Source: Nanobdellota archaeon
GTDB taxonomy: Archaea; Nanobdellota; Nanobdellia; Pacearchaeales; GW2011-AR1
Length of the DNA: 26,115 bases
Direction: 5' to 3'
NCBI GenBank assembly: GCA_018821425.1
Contig: JAHJMH010000026.1
Coordinates: 1-26,115, forward strand
The notes below the pieces were generated by a model. That model was not told the DNA's origin and searched no databases. It worked only from the letters and a program-made list of their open reading frames with translations. Position numbers and translations under genes: made by a program. Positions 21,497 through 26,115 of this stretch are shown piece after piece; position 1 is the first letter of the stretch; each line of letters opens with the position of its first letter.

Positions 21497-21746
21497 ATTT
21501 TATTCTCCATCGCGAAACACTTCCGCAATTTTCACAAGTTACTGATTTTATTTTATTTTTGATTCTAATCTTTGGATTTTCATAGGGAGTAAAACATTTT
21601 TTGCAAAAAGTTTTCCTCTTCTCCTTAAGAGGAACGTTATATCTCATTGCTAATTTTTTTATTTTCTTCGGAGTTTTATTTTTTATTTCTAAAAAAAATT
21701 CTTCAATTTCTTTTATTATATCTGTTTTAGATTTTCCTTTGCCCAT
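21483..21746 (-). CDS. rnp4: RNase P protein component 4 (Rpp21/Rpr2)
   Basis: This 87-residue zinc-ribbon protein has a helical N-terminal half with 'LAMRYNVPLKEKRKTFCKKC' and two CxxC pairs (CKKC near 48-51, CENC near 74-77), followed by RWRIK. Rpp21 pairs with Rpp29 and raises RNase P substrate affinity in tRNA 5' maturation. A TATA-like string about 26 bp upstream (21767-21776) supports the start. Confidence 0.9.
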   Translation of the reverse strand: MGKGKSKTDIIKEIEEFFLEIKNKTPKKIKKLAMRYNVPLKEKRKTFCKKCFTPYENPKIRIKNKIKSVTCENCGSVSRWRIKSNSS

Positions 21747-21792
21747 AATCTAAAGAAGCAATTTGTGTTATTAAAATTAACTAGAAAATCAG

Positions 21793-21907
21793 TGAAGACA
21801 GCACCACTGTTTCGCATCTTGTGGACACTAACGCATGTGGCGTAATCGTCTTGACTTCCGAGTTCGGAAAGGGATCGGGTATTTCGCGACTACTATGACC
21901 GTCTTCA
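21793..21907 (-). rRNA. rrf: 5S ribosomal RNA
   Basis: Read on the minus strand, the 115-nt RNA starts TGAAGACGGTCATAGTAG, contains the loop region CCCTTTCCGAACTCGGAAGT, and ends GGTGCTGTCTTCA, with its ends pairing (TGAAGAC/GTCTTCA). It is separate from any 16S or 23S gene in this window. Confidence 0.92.
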
Positions 21908-21968
21908 GAAATCAATGATTAGTGGCGTTTATAAAGTTTTTTATAGGTCAGAAAATTTATATTTTCAA

Positions 21969-22052
21969 GCGGGAATGCCGGAGTGGTCAAACGGGCGAGA
22001 TTAAGGCTCTCGTAGCTTAGTGCTTACGAAGGTTCGAATCCTTCTTTCCGCA
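21969..22052 (+). tRNA. tRNA-Leu, anticodon AAG
   Basis: This 84-nt class II tRNA has acceptor GCGGGAA/TTTCCGC and discriminator A. The anticodon stem CGAGA/TCTCG is fully paired around loop TTAAGGC, which puts AAG at 34-36 (22003-22005). Shifting by one base to read TAA would break the stem. The D arm, variable arm and T arm are nearly identical to tRNA-Leu(CAA). CCA is not encoded. Confidence 0.9.
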
Positions 22053-22121
22053 TCGGCACATCAGCATCGAGCAGTAATTTAAAGGAAGGTTGAGTGTCAA
22101 GGAAACCAAAGTTTCCTTACC

Positions 22122-22196
22122 GCCTGGGTAGCTCAGCCTGGATAGAGCGAAAGGTTCCTAACCTTTAGGTCGCAGGTTCAAATCCTGTCCCGGGCA
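22122..22196 (+). tRNA. tRNA-Arg, anticodon CCT
   Basis: This 75-nt tRNA has acceptor GCCTGGG/CCCGGGC with discriminator A, D stem GCTC/GAGC, anticodon stem AAAGG/CCTTT with loop TTCCTAA (CCT, decoding AGG), and T-loop TTCAAAT. CCA is not encoded. An 8-bp hairpin (22099-22118) lies just before it. Confidence 0.95.
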
Positions 22197-22251
22197 TAAA
22201 TTCCTAGCGATTCGCAAACTTTATTAAACGAAATCTCGCTATCTATTTTGA

Positions 22252-22344
22252 GCGCTGGTGGTCTAGCGGTATGACATTTGCCTTCCAAGAAAGATATCTT
22301 TTTGAAGAGAGCAAATTGCCCGGGTTCGACTCCCGGCCGGCGCA
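22252..22344 (+). tRNA. tRNA-Gly, anticodon TCC, with a 22-nt intron
   Basis: The mature tRNA is split by an intron at 22288-22309, at the canonical 37/38 position. Acceptor is GCGCTGG/CCGGCGC with A, the anticodon stem is TTTGC (22277-22281) with GCAAA (22311-22315), anticodon TCC is at 22284-22286, and the T arm is CCGGG/CCCGG. The intron ends allow a bulge-helix-bulge for the archaeal splicing endonuclease. Its 3' end is repeated at 22498-22512. Confidence 0.93.
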
Positions 22345-22512
22345 TATTCGGGAGGAGAACCGCGGTTCGACCGAGCAAGTTTGCGAGATGATATTCCAAT
22401 GGCAATCTTTAAATGTCCGAGAGAACTTGGGAGCAGGGCAAGTTTGCGAGATTAAATCTCGAAGGCAAAAATAAAAATTCGAGCAGGCTTGGGAGTTTCC
22501 CGGCCGGCGCAT
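22331..22512 (+). other. tRNA-Gly 3'-end duplication bounding a 152-bp repeat-rich insert
   Basis: TCCCGGCCGGCGCAT occurs at 22331-22345 as the tRNA-Gly 3' end and again at 22498-22512, just before secF. The DNA between has a 15-nt direct repeat, GCAAGTTTGCGAGAT (22375-22389 and 22438-22452), and two CTTGGGAG strings. The layout is that of left and right attachment sites around the remnant of an integrated element. No gene fits inside. A local tandem duplication is the alternative. Confidence 0.55.
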
Positions 22513-22519
22513 TCATAAA

Positions 22520-23431
22520 ATGACAGAAACAAAAGAAAATTTGAAAAACAGATTAGGAAAGTTCCACGATAGTTACTACAAGCAACTTTTACTAATTCCC
22601 TTGATAATCTTTGTCCTTTGCTTAGCATATATGTTTTTCTTTTATTCTTCAAACGGAGATTTTATTTACAGAGACATAACTCTAACAGGGGGGACCTCTG
22701 TCACGGTTTACGGGCAGACAGACGTAACAAATCTTGAACTTTCCCTTTCTGGAAAACTTGAAGGGATGATTATTAGGGAAATTTCAGATTTAGTCACAGG
22801 ACAACAAAAAGCAGTTACCGTCGAAACAACTTCAGACATGGATGCTGCGAAGATCGTTCTTGAAGAATATTTCGGTTATAAACTCACGGAAGAAAACAGT
22901 AGTTTTGAATTCACTGGAAGTGCACTAAGCCACAACTTCTTCAAGCAACTTCTAATCGCAATTATACTCGCACTAATCTTTATGGCCATTGTCGTTTTCT
23001 TAATCTTTAGAACATTTATTCCTTCGGCAGCAATTGTTCTCTCTGCCATAGCAGATATTTTTATGACTCTCACTGTCCTGAATATCTTCGAGGTTAGAAT
23101 TTCCACTGCAGGAATCGTGGCGTTTCTTATGCTCATTGGTTATTCTGTCGACACAGATATTCTATTGACGAATCGCGTTCTGAAAAGACACGAAGGATCC
23201 CTGAATAATAAAATTTATTCTGCTTTCAAGACTGGAATAACAATGACCCTGACGTCTCTTGTAGCAGTTATACTTGCCCTTGTCGTCGTAAATCCAATCT
23301 CTCACGTTCTTTCAATAATATTTATCATACTTGTGATTGGTCTTGCCTTTGATATACTAAATACATGGATAACCAACGTTTCAATATTGAAATGGTATGT
23401 TCTAAGGAAGGGAGTCAAAAATGAAAATTAG
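22520..23431 (+). CDS. secF: protein translocase subunit SecF
   Basis: This 303-residue polytopic membrane protein has TM1 at about 25-43, an outer domain with TLTGGTSVTVYG (55-66), and a five-helix RND-type bundle from about 140. Diagnostic segments are 'IPSAAIVLSAIADIFMTLTV' and 'LMLIGYSVDTDILLTNRVLK', the latter with the conserved Asp for proton relay. With SecD it uses the ion gradient to pull exported proteins out of SecYE. It lies 8 nt downstream of the duplicated tRNA 3' end and overlaps secD by 11 bp. The archaeal order secF-secD is kept. Confidence 0.95.
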   Translation: MTETKENLKNRLGKFHDSYYKQLLLIPLIIFVLCLAYMFFFYSSNGDFIYRDITLTGGTSVTVYGQTDVTNLELSLSGKLEGMIIREISDLVTGQQKAVTVETTSDMDAAKIVLEEYFGYKLTEENSSFEFTGSALSHNFFKQLLIAIILALIFMAIVVFLIFRTFIPSAAIVLSAIADIFMTLTVLNIFEVRISTAGIVAFLMLIGYSVDTDILLTNRVLKRHEGSLNNKIYSAFKTGITMTLTSLVAVILALVVVNPISHVLSIIFIILVIGLAFDILNTWITNVSILKWYVLRKGVKNEN

Positions 23432-24950
23432 ATTGACTTGGAAAATTTGGTTGCTAATTATCGTCGTGTTTTTTTCAATCTTGAGCGTCGTCGGATTTCC
23501 GCCAGCATTCTTACAAAAAGGAGTTCTTGTAACAAGTGTAGATCCTACTTCCCCTGCTTTTGACCAAGGACTTCGTGAAGGCCAGATAATAATTTCCGTC
23601 GACGGAAAAAAAATCAATGACGTTTCAGATTTCATTGCATCTTTTCAGGACAAGTTTGTTTCAAACCAACCGGTTAGGACAGACATTATCACCAAAGACT
23701 CTGAAGTGATATTCCTTTCAAACGAATCTCCTCAAATAACCGTTTCAGAAATTCCGTCTACAAATCTCAAACTAGGTTTAGACCTTATCGGAGGTTCAAG
23801 AGCTTTGGTCCAAGCGAAAGACAAAGAACTTTCAGATGCGGAGGCAACGGAGTTGGTGGACATAACTCAAAACCGACTTAATGAGTTTGGCCTTTCGGAT
23901 ATCAAAGTAAGACAAGTTTCAGATTTGGAAGGGAATAATTTTATGTTGGTTGAAGCAGCCGGTGCAAGCCCATCTGATATCAAAGATTTAATTTCTCAAC
24001 AAGGAAAATTTGAGGCAAAAATTGGAAATGCCACCGTCTTCGTCGGCGGAGAAAAAGATATCTCTTCAGTTTGCAGAGATTCTAGTTGTGCTTACATTGA
24101 AACCTGTGGTCAATCTGAAACGGGATGGTCTTGTAATTTCAGATTTAGCATATTCCTAAATCCCTCTGCTGCAGAAAGACACGCTGAAATAACAAAAGAT
24201 ATCCCTTCCGAAGCAACTCCTCAGGGGAGATACCTAACTCAAACTCTCGACCTTTATCTCGACGATAATTTAGTAGATAGCCTTCAAATTAGTGAAAGTC
24301 TTAAGGGAAGAGTCGAAACTCGAATTTCTATTTCTGGGGGCGCAAGCGGAACGACGAGAGATGAGGCAGTAGTTTCAGCAGAAGAATCTATGCACCATCT
24401 TCAGACAGTTCTTGTAACTGGAAGTCTTCCATTCCAACTAGAAATTGTAAAGCTTGATTCAATCTCACCAGTTCTTGGAAAAGATTTCACACGAGCAATT
24501 ATTCTTGCAGGAATCCTTGCACTTTTAGGAGCATCTCTAGTAGTGTTTGCAAGATATAGAAATTTCAAATCTTCTCTTGCGTTGGTCTTGACGAGTTTTT
24601 CAGAAATCATAATCATTTTAGGAATCGCATCATTAATTAGTTGGAATCTAGATCTTCCCAGCATTGCAGGAATTCTCGCGACAATAGGAACTGGATTCGA
24701 CGATCAGATAGTTATCCTTGATGAGTCTCAACGTGAAAAATTCTTGAGTCTTGGTCAGCGACTCAAACGCGCCTTTTCAATAATCATGGGGGCCTACTTC
24801 ACCGCACTTGTTGCTATGTTCCCTCTTCTCTGGGCAGGCGCCGGACTTCTGAAAGGATTCGCATTCACGACGATAATAGGAATAACTGCAGGAGTTTTCA
24901 TAACGAGACCTGCATTCTCCGACGTAGTCAGAAAGATTACAAAAGATTAA
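23421..24950 (+). CDS. secD: protein translocase subunit SecD with an N-terminal PDZ-like domain
   Basis: This 509-residue partner of SecF has TM1 at 8-25. A PDZ-like domain follows at about 33-100 (GVLVTSVDPTSPAFDQGLRE, then GQIIISVDGKKINDVSDF). The SecD signature GLDLIGGSRALV is at 119-130, then the P1 outer domain, and a C-terminal five-helix bundle with 'LPSIAGILATIGTGFDDQIV' ending in DE. A Cys pair cluster in P1 (VCRDSSCAYIETCGQ and SC) may form disulfides outside the membrane. GGAAGGGAG before the ATG is a strong ribosome binding site inside the secF end. The PDZ-like part lies outside the cell and could hold exported peptide ends. Confidence 0.93.
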   Translation: MKIRLTWKIWLLIIVVFFSILSVVGFPPAFLQKGVLVTSVDPTSPAFDQGLREGQIIISVDGKKINDVSDFIASFQDKFVSNQPVRTDIITKDSEVIFLSNESPQITVSEIPSTNLKLGLDLIGGSRALVQAKDKELSDAEATELVDITQNRLNEFGLSDIKVRQVSDLEGNNFMLVEAAGASPSDIKDLISQQGKFEAKIGNATVFVGGEKDISSVCRDSSCAYIETCGQSETGWSCNFRFSIFLNPSAAERHAEITKDIPSEATPQGRYLTQTLDLYLDDNLVDSLQISESLKGRVETRISISGGASGTTRDEAVVSAEESMHHLQTVLVTGSLPFQLEIVKLDSISPVLGKDFTRAIILAGILALLGASLVVFARYRNFKSSLALVLTSFSEIIIILGIASLISWNLDLPSIAGILATIGTGFDDQIVILDESQREKFLSLGQRLKRAFSIIMGAYFTALVAMFPLLWAGAGLLKGFAFTTIIGITAGVFITRPAFSDVVRKITKD

Positions 24951-24976
24951 TCTTTACCAAAAAATCTTTAACTCAC

Positions 24977-25915
24977 ATGGTACCAAAAATCTCAGTAATA
25001 ATGCCTGTTTACAATGCGGAAAAGTTTCTTGATGAAAGCATCAAATCGATATTGAGTCAAACATTCCAAGATTCTGAGTTTATAATTATAAATGATGGTT
25101 CTATGGACAATTCTCTTAAAATAATTAAAGAATACGCGAGAAAGGATAAAAGAATAATTCTAATAAATAATGCTAAAAATTTAGGGCTCCAAAAAACTCT
25201 TAATAAAGGATTAAAAGCAGCAAGTGGAAGATACATAGCCAGAATGGATGCTGATGACATATCTTTACCAAATCGGTTGGGAATACAGTATAATTATTTG
25301 GAGAAGCATCCTGAGATATTCCTACTTGGAGGGTCCGCAATAGTAATTGACGAAGAGGGGAAGAGGATGGGGAGCTTTAGAAAACAAGATAATCCTTCAA
25401 GGGTAAGGAAAAAGTTAGGAAAGAGCAATTCTATTATACATTCTTCAATAGTATTTAGAAATGAAGGATTATCTTATCGAGAAAAATTCAAGACTTCTGA
25501 AGATTATGACTTTTATCTAAGGGCTCTCAGTTCAGGGAAGAAGATAACTAATCTTTCTGATTTTCTGATAAAATATAGAATAAGCAAAAACTCATTTGTA
25601 TCAACAAAACCAGATCAATCTTTCTTCTACAAAAAAGCGAGAGAGTTTTACAAGCAAAGATCGAAAGAAGGAAGAGATGACTACAATAAACTTGCTTCTG
25701 AAAAAATTCCAAAAGAAAAAGGGAATATAGACTTTGAAAAAAACCATCACGAAATTAATATACTTGTCCAATTTCAGGACAATCTATCCGAAGATGTTCG
25801 TAAAAATGTAAGGACTTATTTTAAAAGATACGGATTTGAAAAAAGACTATTCTTTTATTACATTCTAAGTTTTTTTCCAAAGAGGATTGTTGATCAATTA
25901 AGAAACATCATCTAA
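24977..25915 (+). CDS. family 2 glycosyltransferase
   Basis: This 312-residue GT-A enzyme transfers a sugar from a nucleotide donor. N-terminal 'KISVIMPVYNAEKFLDESIK' at 4-23, INDGS at 38-42, the metal-binding DAD at 91-93 within ARMDADDISLPNR, and SEDYDFYLRA at about 175-184 are classical. Residues after about 215 are a hydrophilic, Lys-rich C-terminal region with a hydrophobic stretch (RLFFYYILSFFPKRI) that may bind the membrane surface. It is likely involved in surface glycan or glycoprotein synthesis. It starts 26 bp after secD without a clear TATA box, so it may be co-transcribed. Confidence 0.9.
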   Translation: MVPKISVIMPVYNAEKFLDESIKSILSQTFQDSEFIIINDGSMDNSLKIIKEYARKDKRIILINNAKNLGLQKTLNKGLKAASGRYIARMDADDISLPNRLGIQYNYLEKHPEIFLLGGSAIVIDEEGKRMGSFRKQDNPSRVRKKLGKSNSIIHSSIVFRNEGLSYREKFKTSEDYDFYLRALSSGKKITNLSDFLIKYRISKNSFVSTKPDQSFFYKKAREFYKQRSKEGRDDYNKLASEKIPKEKGNIDFEKNHHEINILVQFQDNLSEDVRKNVRTYFKRYGFEKRLFFYYILSFFPKRIVDQLRNII

Positions 25916-25974
25916 CTTTTTCTCTAATTTTCTTAGGTATGTCTCCCTCCCTTTAGGTTGTGTTTAATTATATT

Positions 25975-26115
25975 GTGATAAAAGTATTCATCTCAAACCC
26001 TATTTGGGTGATTGCGGGAGTTGAATTTGCAACAGCTCTCAGCAGAGCCATTCTTCTTGGAATTTTAGTTTTCTACTCTGGAAGAGAATTAGGACTAAAA
26101 GTCAAGGGCATTGGA
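25975..26115 (+). CDS. partial membrane protein, truncated by the window end
   Basis: An open frame from a GTG at 25975 runs off the window with 47 codons: VIKVFISNPIWVIAGVEF and onward. It holds a likely membrane helix (LSRAILLGILVFY) then a Gly/Lys-rich turn. A GTG at 25960 is an alternative in-frame start. No family is recognised. Confidence 0.45.
   Translation, partial: MIKVFISNPIWVIAGVEFATALSRAILLGILVFYSGRELGLKVKGIG

Noticed and set aside
22371..22452. C/D box RNA in the tRNA-Gly insert
   Set aside because: A partial C-box-like string is present, but no matching D boxes at the required spacing.

Overview
The window looks like a low-GC DPANN-type archaeon, most like the Pacearchaeota/Woesearchaeota group. 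Archaeal markers are RNA polymerase subunits Rpo3, Rpo4 and Rpo10, ribosomal proteins eL18 and eL21, the RNase P protein Rpp21, DUF655, a tRNA-Gly with an intron at 37/38, and many TATA boxes centred about 26 bp before an ATG, as expected for leaderless mRNAs. The group assignment is inference from protein style.

Region 1 (1-3254) is accessory: a PRC-barrel protein, an unassigned protein, a small winged-helix protein, a free-standing LAGLIDADG endonuclease, and two proteins of one architecture (N-terminal coiled coil, repetitive Q/T linker, C-terminal winged helix) on either side of the endonuclease. The first has an ACAG tetranucleotide tract inside its reading frame. The second shares a 12-mer between its linker codons and its upstream DNA.

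Region 2 (3255-6100) starts with about 1.1 kb without a convincing gene, holding four copies of an 11-nt motif. Next comes a promoter flanked by an 11-bp inverted repeat, then three overlapping genes: a zinc protein, a compact serine recombinase, and an HNH nuclease joined to a serine-recombinase DNA-binding domain. A second copy of the HNH/recombinase-domain protein, with its HNH core decayed, stands alone at 14579-15100.

Region 3 (6157-14484) is mostly housekeeping: an XPD/DinG-like helicase, a circularly permuted GTPase interrupted by an in-frame TAA, a DEAD-box RNA helicase, an FKBP isomerase, a two-gene MgtE-like transporter, an Ogt-type methyltransferase, a 53-residue membrane protein and CstA.

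Region 4 (15101-21746) is the information-processing core. On the minus strand eL21-Rpo4-DUF655-uS13-uS4-uS11-Rpo3 is followed by tRNA-Leu(CAA), a DHH phosphoesterase starting 3 nt after the tRNA, and eL18-uL13-uS9. A small zinc protein, Rpo10 and Rpp21 lie beyond. Many gene junctions are the exact string TAAAATG.

Region 5 (21793-26115) has 5S rRNA, tRNA-Leu with an AAG anticodon (unexpected in archaea), tRNA-Arg(CCT) and tRNA-Gly(TCC). The 3' end of tRNA-Gly is duplicated 167 bp downstream, just before secF. Then come secF, secD (with a PDZ-like domain), a family 2 glycosyltransferase and a truncated membrane-protein gene.
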